Source: Pseudomonas lijiangensis
Lineage (GTDB): Bacteria; Pseudomonadota; Gammaproteobacteria; Pseudomonadales; Pseudomonadaceae
Reading direction: 5' to 3'
Assembly (NCBI RefSeq): GCF_018968705.1
Contig: NZ_CP076668.1
Coordinates: forward strand, 434,001 to 498,000
Length of the DNA stretch: 64,000 bases
A program made the position numbers and the translations under genes. The notes under the pieces are model-generated. The model had not been told where the DNA came from, made no database searches, and worked only from the letters and a program-made list of their open reading frames with translations. Below are positions 9,243 to 21,259 of this stretch, piece after piece. The first letter of the stretch is position 1. Each line of letters starts with the position of its first letter.

Positions 9243-9493
9243 TCCGCCGGGTTGGCCATGCGATAGACGGCTTCGACTACATCGTTGACCGTTCTTACCG
9301 ACTTGAACTCTTCGGCGGCGATTTTCTTGCCGGTCTTGCGCTTGATGTGATCGATCAGGTCTACGGCATCGATGCTGTCGATTTCCAGATCCTGATACAG
9401 GTTGGCTTGCAGGGTGACGCGCTCCGGCTCAAGCTCGAACAACTCGACCATGGACGCACGCAGGGTCTCGAAAATGTCTTCGCGGGTTTGCAT
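9239..9493 (-). CDS. acyl carrier protein (second of two)
   Basis: The product has 84 residues, the usual length of a free acyl carrier protein. Ser40 within LEIDSIDAVDLID is the expected attachment site for 4'-phosphopantetheine. The Lys-rich C-terminal half (IKRKTGKKIAAEEF) is typical of carrier proteins in this cluster type. It should shuttle the growing polyene chain between ketosynthase, reductase and dehydratase. Two carrier proteins side by side are a hallmark of aryl polyene operons, where they correspond to ApeE and ApeF. It follows the first carrier protein gene by nine bases and overlaps the membrane protein gene by four. Confidence 0.92.
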   Translation of the reverse strand: MQTREDIFETLRASMVELFELEPERVTLQANLYQDLEIDSIDAVDLIDHIKRKTGKKIAAEEFKSVRTVNDVVEAVYRMANPAE

Positions 9494-9502
9494 GTTCAGT
9501 CC

Positions 9503-9763
9503 TCAGGCCGATTGTCTGGCGCTGACGAAGGCCGCAAGGCTGTCTACGCAAGTGAAGTGATTGCGAGTGTCTTTTGCATCGGCATCGATCTTGATGCCGT
9601 AGCGCTTCTGAATCGCCAGCCCCAGTTCCAGCGCATCGACCGAATCCAGTCCCAGGCCTTCGCCAAAGAGAATCTGGTCGTTGCCTATGTCGTGTGGGGT
9701 GATGTCTTCGAGGCCCAGGGCATCGATGATCAGTTGCTTAATGTCCCGGTGTAGATCGCTCAT
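9503..9763 (-). CDS. acyl carrier protein (first of two)
   Basis: The 86-residue protein has the carrier protein signature GEGLGLDSVDALELGLAI, with Ser41 as the predicted phosphopantetheine site. Its sequence differs clearly from the neighbouring second carrier protein, so the two are probably specialised, for example one for the aryl starter and one for extension; that division is inference. The gene overlaps the PlsC-type acyltransferase gene upstream by 26 bases. Phosphopantetheinyl transfer would need an enzyme encoded outside the window or a cellular one such as AcpS. Confidence 0.92.
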   Translation of the reverse strand: MSDLHRDIKQLIIDALGLEDITPHDIGNDQILFGEGLGLDSVDALELGLAIQKRYGIKIDADAKDTRNHFTCVDSLAAFVSARQSA

Positions 9764-10550
9764 CTATGGCGAGCTCCTTGATGAAATACGCATGCAGGTA
9801 ATCGTTGAGTTTGCGCGACGCCAGCGGCGGCGGGCCAAGTGCAGCAAAGCTGTTTGGGTCGATGTCTTCGCCGACGCGCAGGGTGAAATGCACGCGGCGT
9901 TGGGGGATCCGGTACCAGGGCTCGGCCTTGGTCAGGGTGCTCGGGCTGACCTGGATGATGACCGGGGTAATCATGCTGGCGCCGCGCAGGGCAATGGCGG
10001 CTGCACCTCTGTGAAAGGCGGGTGCCATGCCCGGCTGGGTCCGGGTACCTTCCGGAAAAATGATCAGGGTCTGGCCTGTCTGCAGGCGGTCGACGGCCGC
10101 GTCGAGCATGTCCATGCTGCCGTCGTTGCTGATGTAACCGGTGGAGCGCACGGGGCCGCGAGTGCAGGGGTTGTCCCACAGGCTTCGCTTGACCACGCAA
10201 TTGGCATCGCGCACCAGCCCGATCAGGAACACCACATCGATCAGCGAAGGATGGTTGGCGATGATCATCTGCCCTGGACGGCCCAGGCGTTCGGCACCTT
10301 GTACGTCGTAGGTCAGGACACCCATTCGCGCCATGATGCGGATAAACAGCCAGAACAGACGGCTGATGGTGCGGCGTGCACGACGCTGATGGCTGGCCTT
10401 GTCCCCTGGCAGGCAACCCAGCAACGGAAAAACGAACAGGCGCAGGCACAGCCCGCTCAACCCGAACAGGACAAAACTGATTCCGGTAGCCAGCAGGCGC
10501 CAGTAGTAGGCATCCCGGCCTTTCTTCAGAGGTTGCGTTGCCAGTTCCAT
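9738..10550 (-). CDS. PlsC-type 1-acyl-glycerophosphate acyltransferase homologue
   Basis: The 270-residue protein has a membrane segment near residues 20-50 and the acyltransferase motifs of the PlsC family: NHPSLIDV gives the catalytic His-x4-Asp, and IFPEGTRTQPG the acyl-acceptor binding block. It is probably an inner-membrane enzyme that transfers an acyl chain from the carrier protein to a lipid acceptor. In aryl polyene operons an enzyme of this type sits directly between the chain-length factor and the carrier proteins, as here. It overlaps the upstream gene by 25 bases. The general phospholipid enzyme PlsC should be encoded elsewhere, and the context argues for pigment lipidation. Confidence 0.86.
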   Translation of the reverse strand: MELATQPLKKGRDAYYWRLLATGISFVLFGLSGLCLRLFVFPLLGCLPGDKASHQRRARRTISRLFWLFIRIMARMGVLTYDVQGAERLGRPGQMIIANHPSLIDVVFLIGLVRDANCVVKRSLWDNPCTRGPVRSTGYISNDGSMDMLDAAVDRLQTGQTLIIFPEGTRTQPGMAPAFHRGAAAIALRGASMITPVIIQVSPSTLTKAEPWYRIPQRRVHFTLRVGEDIDPNSFAALGPPPLASRKLNDYLHAYFIKELAIDERSTPGH

Positions 10551-11245
10551 AACCGGTTATTCCAGAGATGTTGGCAAACGGATTGGTTGGTGTTCAGAGC
10601 GCGTAACAGATTCAGGGCATGAGGCCATTGGCTTCGCTCGGCGGTCTGGGTATCGCCACCCAGAGACAGCTGCCACTCATCGCCCTGTGTCAGCAGCAGG
10701 CCAACGGCATAGGGGAAGGGCACGTCATCGATCCATTGGGCATAGGCTTGCGGCGGTTGCTCTTCGGTCACCACTACCAGCACGGCCTTGCTGCCTTCGG
10801 CCAACAGCGTGACTGCTTCGAAAATCCCGTGTTCCAGGCCGTCGCCTGCCGCGGCCAGGGCGGTCATTTCGCAGGTTTCTCCGCGCATGATCGACCACAG
10901 TCCAATCACCGCGTTGTGCACGGAAAGGCTGAATTGTGTGGGAGATAGCGGCTCGTTTGCCGCAAGGTCACGCAATATGTCAAAGGTGCGGGGCGTTTCC
11001 CCATGGCGCGACACGAATACCAGAGGCAGGCGCTCGTGGCCTTCAGCCAATGGCCAGCCCACCGTAAATGCCATGCGCGCCATTCTGCTCAGGCGTCTGC
11101 GCTGCATGGCGGGAAGGAAAGAGACGTCGGGGGCCGCATCGCTGCTTTGTAAAAGCGTCGGATTGCGGCTCCACTGCTGCCAGTCGTCGACGCTTGTCAG
11201 GCCTGGGGCCCAGGCACGCCATTGTGCGATGTTGAATGTAATCAC
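10526..11245 (-). CDS. beta-ketoacyl synthase-like chain length factor
   Basis: The product has 239 residues, about half a ketosynthase, and matches the ketoacyl synthase chain-length-factor family of aryl polyene clusters. SFLPAMQRRRLSRMARMAF at the N-terminus and SLSVHNAVIGLW in the middle are typical. It has no convincing active-site Cys, fitting a non-catalytic partner that forms a heterodimer with a full ketosynthase encoded beyond the left edge. It is the first visible gene of the operon. The start is a GTG at 11245, with a purine-rich GGGAAGAAAAG just upstream. The family call is good; pairing with a partner is known for ApeC:ApeO and inferred here. Confidence 0.82.
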   Translation of the reverse strand: MITFNIAQWRAWAPGLTSVDDWQQWSRNPTLLQSSDAAPDVSFLPAMQRRRLSRMARMAFTVGWPLAEGHERLPLVFVSRHGETPRTFDILRDLAANEPLSPTQFSLSVHNAVIGLWSIMRGETCEMTALAAAGDGLEHGIFEAVTLLAEGSKAVLVVVTEEQPPQAYAQWIDDVPFPYAVGLLLTQGDEWQLSLGGDTQTAERSQWPHALNLLRALNTNQSVCQHLWNNRLWNWQRNL

Positions 11246-11579
11246 AACTTTTCTTCCCGCCCCTGCGGGCTACTTCTTGTTGCTGCTTCAGGCGAGCGAC
11301 AGCAGTCTTGATATGTAATTCCGACTGATTGCGCGCATTATCCTGATGGCCCGTATGAGTAGCAAATTTGTTACACATTATTTGTTTGCAAATGCTTTTT
11401 TTGCGTCAATAAGCGCTTTTTTGATGCTTTATCAGAGCCATATTGCAGGTATGCGAGACCTCAGTGGCCTTCAGCTCTGTGGAAAGCTCGCCCTTGTCAT
11501 ATGGATTGCCTAGACTCGGATTTCCTGTGGGCTTTATCGGCATTGCAGGGTGTTTCTTCACTGAACGAGGAGTTATTGC
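11246..11579. other. divergent intergenic region, pigment operon / parA
   Basis: These 334 bases separate the pigment operon (minus) from parA (plus). The middle part, roughly 11340-11440, is clearly A+T-rich with several T runs and is the likely site of promoters in both directions. A TTGACG hexamer on the minus strand near 11408-11413 is a possible -35 element, but no well-spaced -10 was convincing. No operator palindrome or RNA gene was recognised. Confidence 0.4.
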
Positions 11580-12359
11580 ATGCGTCGCGTGGTGTTCAAT
11601 CAGAAAGGGGGTGTCGGCAAGTCCAGCATCGCCTGCAATCTGGCAGCGGTCAGTGCCAGCGAAGGTTACCGAACACTGTTGATCGATCTGGATGCCCAGG
11701 CCAATTCGACCCAATACCTCACCGGTCTGACGGGCAGCGATATTCCGATGGGGATTGCCGAGTTCTTCAAGCAGACGCTTTCTTCCGCGCCATTTGGCAG
11801 GAAGAACCATGTCGATATCTATGAAACGCCTTACGACAACCTGCATGTGGTGACAGCGACCGCAGAGCTGGCCGACCTTCAGCCCAAGCTTGAGGCCAAG
11901 CACAAGATCAACAAGCTGAGAAAGTTGCTGGATGAGCTGAGCGAAGATTACGAGCGCATTTATCTGGATACTCCGCCAGCCCTGAACTTCTATGCTGTTT
12001 CGGCATTGATTGCTGCTGATCGTGTACTCATTCCCTTCGACTGCGACAGCTTTTCGCGCCAGGCCCTGTATGGCTTGCTGCAAGAAGTCGAGGAACTCAA
12101 GGACGATCATAATGACGGTCTTGAAGTGGAAGGGATTATCGTCAACCAGTTCCAGCCTCGTGCCAGTCTGCCCCAGCAAATGATCGACGAACTGATTGCC
12201 GAGGGACTGCCGGTCTTGCCGATTCATCTCAGTGCCTCGGTGAAAATGCGCGAGTCGCATCATGCCAGTACCCCCTTGATTCATTTCGACCCTCGTCACA
12301 AGTTGACGCAGCAATTCGTTGACCTGCACCACTGGCTGGAAGCCAGGGCCCAGGCCTGA
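11580..12359 (+). CDS. ParA/MinD-family ATPase, orphan
   Basis: The 259-residue protein starts with [20 protein letters not shown], a deviant Walker A motif (KGGVGKS, signature Lys9, catalytic Lys14) of ParA-type ATPases. [10 protein letters not shown] is the A' motif, and [10 protein letters not shown] is the Walker B region. Such proteins move or position cargo such as DNA, chemoreceptor arrays or flagella by ATP-dependent dimerisation on the nucleoid or membrane. There is no parB, parS-like gene or chromosome-origin gene beside it, so it is an orphan whose cargo is unknown. A small hairpin (12371-12391) follows the stop and may separate it from the convergent PAAR gene. Confidence 0.88.
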   Translation: MRRVVFNQKGGVGKSSIACNLAAVSASEGYRTLLIDLDAQANSTQYLTGLTGSDIPMGIAEFFKQTLSSAPFGRKNHVDIYETPYDNLHVVTATAELADLQPKLEAKHKINKLRKLLDELSEDYERIYLDTPPALNFYAVSALIAADRVLIPFDCDSFSRQALYGLLQEVEELKDDHNDGLEVEGIIVNQFQPRASLPQQMIDELIAEGLPVLPIHLSASVKMRESHHASTPLIHFDPRHKLTQQFVDLHHWLEARAQA

Positions 12360-12400
12360 AGATGACCTGGATGGGGTGCAAGACCCCATTCCGGCAGGCG

Positions 12401-12802
12401 TCAGCCCTGTGCATCAGATTTGAAGAGCGGAGAAGCAAAGGTGCCTGCCTTGATCGAGCAGATGATCTGCTCGGCATTCAGCTGCGCCTTTTCGGCCATT
12501 TCTGCAGGAATGCTGATAGTCGCGTCCATATCTGCCCTTGAATGCTCCTGAGAGGCAGTGAGTCGGTTGTTGCCAGACTGGCATCCGCATTTCACCTCAT
12601 GCCCGTGCGTGGCGACGGCAACACAGCCATTGATATAGGTGGGATTCCCCTGAGCGATGTAGCCCACGCTCTTGCACGCTGGGCACCACACCGGATCCCC
12701 CATGCGCGCCACTCTGCGCTCATCTATCAATTCTGTTGCCGATGCTGACAGCACGAAACCACCTGTGGTGGTCGGATCGCCTTCCCTGACTACAAATGGC
12801 AT
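12401..12802 (-). CDS. PAAR-domain protein (type VI secretion spike tip)
   Basis: The 133-residue protein begins with MPFVVREGDPTTTGG, the usual opening of PAAR proteins, and has spaced Cys/His residues (CPAC, HGHEVKCGC) suitable for zinc at the cone tip. PAAR proteins cap the VgrG spike of type VI secretion systems and often carry or recruit effectors. About 45 extra residues follow the PAAR part, with no recognisable toxin domain. No vgrG or other type VI genes are in the window, so it is an orphan PAAR. A strong GGAGG ribosome site precedes the ATG at 12802. The two genes on the other side are unknown and could be related cargo or chance neighbours. Confidence 0.8.
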   Translation of the reverse strand: MPFVVREGDPTTTGGFVLSASATELIDERRVARMGDPVWCPACKSVGYIAQGNPTYINGCVAVATHGHEVKCGCQSGNNRLTASQEHSRADMDATISIPAEMAEKAQLNAEQIICSIKAGTFASPLFKSDAQG

Positions 12803-12917
12803 GACCTGCCTCCTCTGTGTTTGGAAAGTACGAGGTTATGCGCAAAACAGTGATAAAGGGGGCATTAAATAGCATTAAGGAAAAGTCCTACAGATAAATA
12901 AGTAAATACTGTTGAGG

Positions 12918-12940
12918 TTCGCGAATGAATTCGCTCCTAC
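12918..12940. repeat. REP-like repeat, single 23-bp unit
   Basis: This is one copy of the 23-bp repeat that begins TTCGCGAATGAATTCGCT and ends in CCTAC. The same unit, alone or as inverted pairs, occurs near 40710-40762, 44092-44131, 51292-51314, 56241-56263 and 60138-60178. Its core GCGAATGAATTCGC is itself nearly palindromic. It lies in the A+T-rich gap between the PAAR gene and the small secreted protein gene. Confidence 0.75.
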
Positions 12941-13056
12941 GGGGTATTTGTTTATGAGGAAACCTATCCTTTCGGGTTATCCGATCGGGTAGTTGAGCAA
13001 AACTTCTGATGTCTCTAACCTTTTTTGGCAGGGAATAACAAAAAAGGAATCAAGGG

Positions 13057-13503
13057 ATGAAAACTTTAAAAGGTATTAAAGGTGTGATGGCTGTCGTTGC
13101 GTTTGTTACAGCGGGCGCAGTACAGGCAGGACCACAGGTGACGGTTATTTTTAAAAATAGTGGTTCGGCTCCTGCGGTATATAGTCCGGTGGATAGCAAT
13201 GAGGCGATGACCAGGACTTTTGCTGCAAAAGTCCCCGTCGCGATTGTTTCTGCAGGCAGTACAGACTCATATGTTGTCAAAGGACGCCTTTCTCCAGATG
13301 CCAGTCATGCGTTTGTTCGGTACAGGGCAGGCATTAAAGAATGTAAATTCAAGTCGACTTACATCATGGCCCATACCCGTGGTGTAAGAGTGCCCAAGTG
13401 GATCAAGGATGCTGTGGCAAGTGGCGGGGCGCGTTGTGATGCCAGGATAGTTTCTGTCAATAGCACTACGCATGAGTGGACGGTTGAATTTGTCATGAGA
13501 TAA
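13057..13503 (+). CDS. small secreted protein of unknown function
   Basis: The 148-residue product has a good Sec signal peptide (MKTLKGIKGVMAVVAFVTAGAVQA, cut near residue 24) and should be periplasmic or secreted. The mature protein is basic, has two Cys (in KECKFK and ARCDAR) that could form a disulfide, and seems beta-rich. I do not recognise a family. An AAGGAA motif about seven bases ahead of the ATG supports the start. The gene lies in an A+T-richer patch between PAAR and the next unknown gene, which suggests recent acquisition. A toxin, inhibitor or envelope role would be a guess. Confidence 0.7.
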   Translation: MKTLKGIKGVMAVVAFVTAGAVQAGPQVTVIFKNSGSAPAVYSPVDSNEAMTRTFAAKVPVAIVSAGSTDSYVVKGRLSPDASHAFVRYRAGIKECKFKSTYIMAHTRGVRVPKWIKDAVASGGARCDARIVSVNSTTHEWTVEFVMR

Positions 13504-13581
13504 GTGTTTCTGGTTTTCGTGCCGGCAGCAGGTCACTGTTTCGGTACGAATTTCATTCCTCAATATAGAGGGCTGCATAAG

Positions 13582-15881
<2,300 letters not shown>

Positions 15882-15892
15882 GATTGGCAGTA

Positions 15893-18800
15893 TCAGTCGA
15901 GCCTGAGTTCAGGCGGCTCGGGTGCATCCTTGGGCGCTGGCTTCACTTTGGTCGTGACCGGCGGCGTTTCAGGCTCGACAGGCAGGATGGTCTTGTCGGC
16001 GTTTTCGATGGGTACCATCTTGTACTCCTGACCATGGAGATTCTTGAGATAGACCTCCATCTGGCGGAACGAGATGTTGATTTTCTGCTTCTTGAACTCA
16101 CGGTTGATGAAGCGGTTGATCTCGTCCAGCACCGGGTTACGGTCGCCCAGGTCGCGCACATGCATGCGCAATTCGTGGTCCAGGGTGCTTTCGCCGAAGT
16201 TCAGGAAGTAGACGATCGGTTCCGGTTCCTTCAGCACGCGGGGGTTGTCGCGGGCGGCCTGGAGCAGAAGGGTCCGGACCAGATCCAGGTCCGAACCGTA
16301 ATCCACGCCCAGTTTCAGGGTTACGCGGGTGATGGTGTCGGTCAGCGACCAGTTGATGAGCTGGCCGGTGATGAAGGTCTTGTTCGGGACGATGATGTCC
16401 TTGCGGTCGAAGTCGGTGATGGTCGTGGCGCGGATGCGGATCTTGCTGACCGTGCCCGACAGGTTGCCGATGGTGATGGTGTCACCGATTCGTACCGGAC
16501 GCTCGAAGAGGATCATGATGCCGGAGATGAAGTTCGCGAAGATTTCCTGCATGCCGAAACCCAGGCCGACCGACAGTGCGGCCACCAGCCATTGCAGCTT
16601 GTCCCAGCTCACGCCAAGGGTCGAGAGGGTGGAAACGAAGCCGATGCCGGCAATGGCGTAGGACAGCAGCGTGGTCGTGGCATAGGCACTGCCTTGCGCC
16701 AGATTCAGGCGTGACAACACCAGCACTTCCAGCAGGCCGGGCAGGTTGCCCGCGAGCACGAACGTGATGCCGATGATCACCAGTGCGCCGATCATGTCGC
16801 CGAGGCTGATGGGCACCATGCTGATGTTGGCGCCTGTGCCGCTGGTGTATTCGTACAGGGTGATGTTGTCCAGATACGCGAATACGGTGATCAGGTCGGC
16901 CCAGACCAGATAGAGCCCGCCGATGAAACCACCCAGCAAGGCCAGGCGAATCAGGCGCAGCGACTGCTGGTTGACCTGCTCGATGTCCAGCTTCGGTTCT
17001 TCTATCGCGATTTCGCCGTCACCGCTTTCCCTCGCGGCCTGACGCTTGGCCAGTGCGCGCTGGTAAGCCAGACGGCGTGCGGCAACGCTCAGGCCGCGCA
17101 CGAAGGTGGCCTCTGTCACCAGCCAGAGCATGATCAGGTACAGGGTGTCGATCAGGCGGTCGCTGAGTTTCAGCGCGGTGTAGTAGTAACCGAAGCAGAC
17201 CGCCAGAAACAGCGCGATGGGCAGTGCCGTGAACGCAAGACCGACGGCTTTGCGGAATAGCGAGGCGTTGTGATGAGTCGGGCTGGAAAGCAGCAGGCGG
17301 CTGAGCAGCCAGGCCATCAAGGCGTAGCAGGTCAGTACCACGCCAATGCCCAGCACATCGTCGGCCAGTGCCGCCGGTTGGTGTTCGGCAACGGCGACCA
17401 CTGCCACCAGCGCCAGCACCACGAGCCCCAGGCGACGAACCCAGCCACGCAGGAATTCCACCTGAGCCGTTTCCCAGCGGAAATGCAGTTGCGCAACGCC
17501 AGCCGGTGCCAGGACACGATAGGCCGTGTAGAACACGAGCCAGGCCAGGGCAATCTGCAGCAATGCTTCGCCCAGATTGGCGTTCTGCCCACGGGCATCG
17601 ATCTGCAGGGCGTAGCCGCACAAGGCCAGGCCCAGCGCGACAGGCAAGGCCAGCAGCACGTTGATCAGCAGGGCCAGAGGCGTTTTCCACTGGCTGTCAC
17701 GTTTGAAGTGGCCGATATCGGAGTGCAACCGGCCCAGCTTCTGATAAAGCGCCTTGCGTCGCCATGTCAGGACACCGATCAGCACCAGCAGCGGCAGGAA
17801 CAGCAGCGGACGCTGTGTCAGCCCGTCGGACAGTTCGCTGAGGCTGGATGTCCAGGGGAGTGTGGCGAGCTGCTTGGTCAGGCGCGGCCAGATGTTCTGG
17901 AACCATTCCAGATCGAGCGGCTTGTTGCTGGGGATCCAGAACATCTGCTCGTCCAGCGTAGCGCGCAGGCCCAAGGCCGTGCTGGTCAGCTGTTTCTGGT
18001 TCAGTTGCAGGGTGATGGATTCGTTGAGCAGGGCGCTGAGTTCGCGGTTCAGGCGCTCCAGCAGGTCGCTGCGGGTAATGGCCAGATCCAGCAGGGTCTT
18101 GCGCAGTTGCGGGGTGATGTCTTCGGGCGGTTGGGTCGCCAGCAGTTTTTCGACGTAGGCCGAAGGGCTGCTCATCTGTTCGCGCTGCTGGTTGACCTCG
18201 AACTGGTACAGGCGAATGTTGGCGATTTCGTCGGCCAGGCCTTTGTCCAGTTGCAGATGGGGCAGGGCCTGCTTCTGTTTGTAGAGAATCTTGGACAGCA
18301 GCAGGCTGCCACTCAGGACGTTGATCTGCTCGCTCAGGGCCTGATCGGTCTGGGTCAGGTTGTCCAGTTGCTGCTTGGTCTTGAGGTTCTGCTGGGTCAG
18401 CTCATTGAGGCGATCGGTGCCGCGCAGCAAATAGTCGGACAGCTTGAGGTTGGCCGCGCTTTCAGTGGCCAGCAGGCTGCTGCTGCCTGCCTTTTGTGCT
18501 TCCAGAGACAGCTCGGCCACAGTCTTCTGGGACTGGGCACGGCGCTTGTCGTTGATCAGGGTCTGCAGGTCCTGGATTTCCTGCTCCTGACGGCTGACTT
18601 TCTCGGTCAGCAGGTCATGCTGGCTGTTGCCCAGGTCCTGAAGCTGGCTGTTGCCGGCCAGCTCCTGGCGGCGCAGCAGGTTCAATGCATTGATCGACGC
18701 CAGTTCGGCATTGAGCATGTTGCGCTGATCGGCGTTGAGGGTCTTGCCGTTATCCTTGCCCAGCTTGAGCGTGGCGTTGATTTGCTGGATGCGGGTCTGG

Positions 18801-19279
18801 TTGGCGCTGATTTCCGCCTGGGCTCTTTCCGGCCGCGTCTGGGCGGTGATGGTCAGGCTGTTGGCTTCGTTGAGGGCCTTTTGCAGGTCGCTTTGCTGAG
18901 TGCTGCGCTGGCTGAGCATCTGCTCGAGTTGCGGCACGTCAAGGTTGCCATAGCGCTGGGCAACAGGGATGACTCTGCTTTCTTTCAGGCGGCTCAGTTC
19001 GCGCTGGTTCTCGGTGGTCTGTTTGGGAGCCTGATTCAACTGCTGCTTGAGCGCGGCGAGTTTCTCCTGGCTGTCCTGCTGGCTGGACAGAAACGCGAGG
19101 GTTTGCTCAAGCACCTGCTGCAAGGCCTTCTGATCGGCCTCCGGCAGTTTACGGTCGGCGATCTTGTCCAGGCTTTGCTGCACGGCTGCACTGGTTGGCG
19201 GGTCAGCCGCCAACGCCGGGAAAGTGGAAAGGCAAAGCCCGAGCAGAGTGACAGCAAAAAATGCACGCAGCGAAAACAT
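15893..19279 (-). CDS. mscK: MscK/KefA-type mechanosensitive channel
   Basis: The 1128-residue protein opens with a signal peptide (cut after FPALAA). A long periplasmic coiled-coil region to about residue 460, rich in Gln, Leu and Lys, follows, then a series of about ten membrane helices. The C-terminal MscS core includes GFGMQEIFANFISG, the pore-lining and lateral-portal region. Size and order fit MscK/KefA, which opens on membrane tension and releases ions during osmotic downshock. The ATG at 19279 was chosen; a GTG six bases upstream is possible. nhaP2 lies only about 40 bases upstream in the same direction, so the two ion-handling genes may be co-transcribed. Confidence 0.9.
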   Translation of the reverse strand: MFSLRAFFAVTLLGLCLSTFPALAADPPTSAAVQQSLDKIADRKLPEADQKALQQVLEQTLAFLSSQQDSQEKLAALKQQLNQAPKQTTENQRELSRLKESRVIPVAQRYGNLDVPQLEQMLSQRSTQQSDLQKALNEANSLTITAQTRPERAQAEISANQTRIQQINATLKLGKDNGKTLNADQRNMLNAELASINALNLLRRQELAGNSQLQDLGNSQHDLLTEKVSRQEQEIQDLQTLINDKRRAQSQKTVAELSLEAQKAGSSSLLATESAANLKLSDYLLRGTDRLNELTQQNLKTKQQLDNLTQTDQALSEQINVLSGSLLLSKILYKQKQALPHLQLDKGLADEIANIRLYQFEVNQQREQMSSPSAYVEKLLATQPPEDITPQLRKTLLDLAITRSDLLERLNRELSALLNESITLQLNQKQLTSTALGLRATLDEQMFWIPSNKPLDLEWFQNIWPRLTKQLATLPWTSSLSELSDGLTQRPLLFLPLLVLIGVLTWRRKALYQKLGRLHSDIGHFKRDSQWKTPLALLINVLLALPVALGLALCGYALQIDARGQNANLGEALLQIALAWLVFYTAYRVLAPAGVAQLHFRWETAQVEFLRGWVRRLGLVVLALVAVVAVAEHQPAALADDVLGIGVVLTCYALMAWLLSRLLLSSPTHHNASLFRKAVGLAFTALPIALFLAVCFGYYYTALKLSDRLIDTLYLIMLWLVTEATFVRGLSVAARRLAYQRALAKRQAARESGDGEIAIEEPKLDIEQVNQQSLRLIRLALLGGFIGGLYLVWADLITVFAYLDNITLYEYTSGTGANISMVPISLGDMIGALVIIGITFVLAGNLPGLLEVLVLSRLNLAQGSAYATTTLLSYAIAGIGFVSTLSTLGVSWDKLQWLVAALSVGLGFGMQEIFANFISGIMILFERPVRIGDTITIGNLSGTVSKIRIRATTITDFDRKDIIVPNKTFITGQLINWSLTDTITRVTLKLGVDYGSDLDLVRTLLLQAARDNPRVLKEPEPIVYFLNFGESTLDHELRMHVRDLGDRNPVLDEINRFINREFKKQKINISFRQMEVYLKNLHGQEYKMVPIENADKTILPVEPETPPVTTKVKPAPKDAPEPPELRLD

Positions 19280-19318
19280 AGACACCGGTCGCTTGATAAA
19301 ACGGAGTGGATTGGCAGT

Positions 19319-21061
19319 TTAAAGGAACAATCCGGGACCCGGGCGGCTTCCTTCGGGGAATCTGACGCCGACTTTGAGGATCTTGTTCCCTTCCATCACC
19401 GCAACAGTCCAAATAGTTCCATTCCATTCGATCTGGTCGCCCACGACGGGCTCACCGCGATTCTTCTGAATGATGAACTGGCTGAGCGGCATATTGTTAT
19501 CCAGACCGTCGAGTTTGAGGCCATACAGTGCTGCGACGGCACCCAGTTGCGCATCGCCCTCAAGGACGAAGTCACCGAAGAAACGCAGGTCCAGGCCGCG
19601 TTGCGGTGCCTGGCTGAACAGCTTGCCCAGTGCCGGAAGATCATGTTCGTGGCCGATCACGCACAGCATGTCGCCCACTTCCAGCGTGGTACTGCCGGAA
19701 GGGTGGAGCAGTTGCTGATTCCTGAACAGCGCCGCAATACGGGTGTTTTCAGGCATCTTCAGCTCGCGCAGTGCCGCGCCGATGCACCACTTTTCAGCGC
19801 CCAGGCGATAGACGAACAGCTCCCATTCACTGGTGACATGCACTTCCAGCGCCGAACGGGTAATCGGTGCAGGATCAGGCGGAACCGTGACCTTGAGCAG
19901 TTTTGCCATCCACGGCAGGCTGGTGCCTTGCAGCAACAGCGAAACCAGAACGATGAAGAACGCGAGGTTGAAATACAGCTGCGCGTTGGGCAGGCCGGCC
20001 ATCAGCGGGAAAACCGCCAGAATGATCGGAACCGCGCCGCGCAAGCCGACCCAGGCAATGAACGCCTTTTCACGACCATGGAACGCCTTGAACGGCAGCA
20101 GGCCGACCATGACCGAAAGCGGACGCGCCACCAGAATCATCCACAACGCCAGGCCAAGGGCCGGGATGGCGATAGGCAGCAGGTCGTGGGGTGTGACCAG
20201 CAGGCCCAGCACCAGGAACATGCCGATCTGTGCCAGCCAGGCCATGCCGTCGAGCATGTGCAGAATGCCGTGACGGCTGCGGATTGGCCGGTTGCCCAGT
20301 ACCAGACCGCACAGGTAAACGGCCAGGAAGCCGCTGCCGTGAATGGCGTTGGTCAGGGCAAAGATCGCCAGACCACCTGCGATGACCAGAATCGGATACA
20401 GCCCGGCTGCCAGATTGATGCGGTTGACCAATTGCAGCATCAGCCAGCCGCCACCCAGGCCGATGAAGCTGCCGATACCGAACTCTTGAATAAGGTGCCC
20501 CAGCAATCCCCAGTGCAGGCCGGTCTGGCCGCTGGCGAGCATGCCGATCAGGGTGACGGTCAGAAACACCGCCATGGGGTCGTTGCTGCCGGATTCGATT
20601 TCCAGGCTGGCGGTCACCCGCTCGTTCAGGCCTTTGCCGCCCAGTAGCGAGAACACCGCGGCGGCGTCGGTAGAGCCGACGATTGCGCCGATCAGCAGGC
20701 CCTGAATCATGTTCAGGTCAAACAGCCAGGCCGCGACCATGCCGGTCAGGCCTGTGGTGATCAGCACCCCGACCGTTGCCAGCGACAAGGCGGGCCATAA
20801 CGCAACCCGGAAGCTGGCGACTCGGGTGCGCAGGCCACCGTCGAGCAGAATCACGGCCAGAGCCAGGTTGCCCACCAGATAGGCTGTGGCGTAGTTGTCG
20901 AAGATGATCCCGCCGCCATCGACCCCGGCGACCATGCCCACGGCAAGAATAATGACCAGAATCGGAATGCCGAGGCGCGAAGACAGAGAACTGACCAGAA
21001 TGCTTGCGCCCACCAGCAACGCGCCGATAAGGAACAGGCTGTTGATGGTCGTGGCATCCAA
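19319..21061 (-). CDS. nhaP2: potassium/proton antiporter NhaP2 (CvrA)
   Basis: The 580-residue protein has about 12-13 helices of the CPA1 family up to residue 390, with the ion-site region [13 protein letters not shown] cytosolic tail follows, combining a TrkA-C-like domain (about 400-480) and a CorC/HlyC-like transporter-associated domain (about 495-575). This layout is that of NhaP2/CvrA, which exports K+ in exchange for H+. Translation appears to start at a TTG at 21061, because GGAG lies eight bases upstream and the N-terminus [16 protein letters not shown] fits the family. The next gene, mscK, also serves ion and osmotic balance. Confidence 0.92.
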   Translation of the reverse strand: MDATTINSLFLIGALLVGASILVSSLSSRLGIPILVIILAVGMVAGVDGGGIIFDNYATAYLVGNLALAVILLDGGLRTRVASFRVALWPALSLATVGVLITTGLTGMVAAWLFDLNMIQGLLIGAIVGSTDAAAVFSLLGGKGLNERVTASLEIESGSNDPMAVFLTVTLIGMLASGQTGLHWGLLGHLIQEFGIGSFIGLGGGWLMLQLVNRINLAAGLYPILVIAGGLAIFALTNAIHGSGFLAVYLCGLVLGNRPIRSRHGILHMLDGMAWLAQIGMFLVLGLLVTPHDLLPIAIPALGLALWMILVARPLSVMVGLLPFKAFHGREKAFIAWVGLRGAVPIILAVFPLMAGLPNAQLYFNLAFFIVLVSLLLQGTSLPWMAKLLKVTVPPDPAPITRSALEVHVTSEWELFVYRLGAEKWCIGAALRELKMPENTRIAALFRNQQLLHPSGSTTLEVGDMLCVIGHEHDLPALGKLFSQAPQRGLDLRFFGDFVLEGDAQLGAVAALYGLKLDGLDNNMPLSQFIIQKNRGEPVVGDQIEWNGTIWTVAVMEGNKILKVGVRFPEGSRPGPGLFL

Positions 21062-21259
21062 GGGCGGTACTCCATATGTAAACGGTTATAAACAGGCGGG
21101 CCGCAAACTGACCATGCAGTCCGCGTGCCAAGGGATTCTAACCTGTTGAATTGGCTGGCTGTCAAAAAAGGTTACAGACTGATCCCATAAATAATTAACG
21201 CCTTACAATTTCTTTATCTGCTCACGTGCATGGCTTGTCCCCTACAAGGAAAGAAAGCC

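Noticed and set aside
9738..10449. Second frame with an Arg/Pro-rich product inside the PlsC-type gene
   Set aside because: Composition is typical of a GC-rich shadow; the PlsC motifs are in the chosen frame.
17270..20647. Long plus-strand open frame of more than 1100 codons opposite mscK and nhaP2
   Set aside because: It is an antisense shadow caused by high GC third positions; the encoded sequence is Gln/His/Arg-rich without domains, and both minus-strand genes are clear family members.
21062..21259. Possible hrp box upstream of the toxin-like gene
   Set aside because: No GGAACC followed by CCAC at the needed spacing was found, so type III secretion control is not supported.
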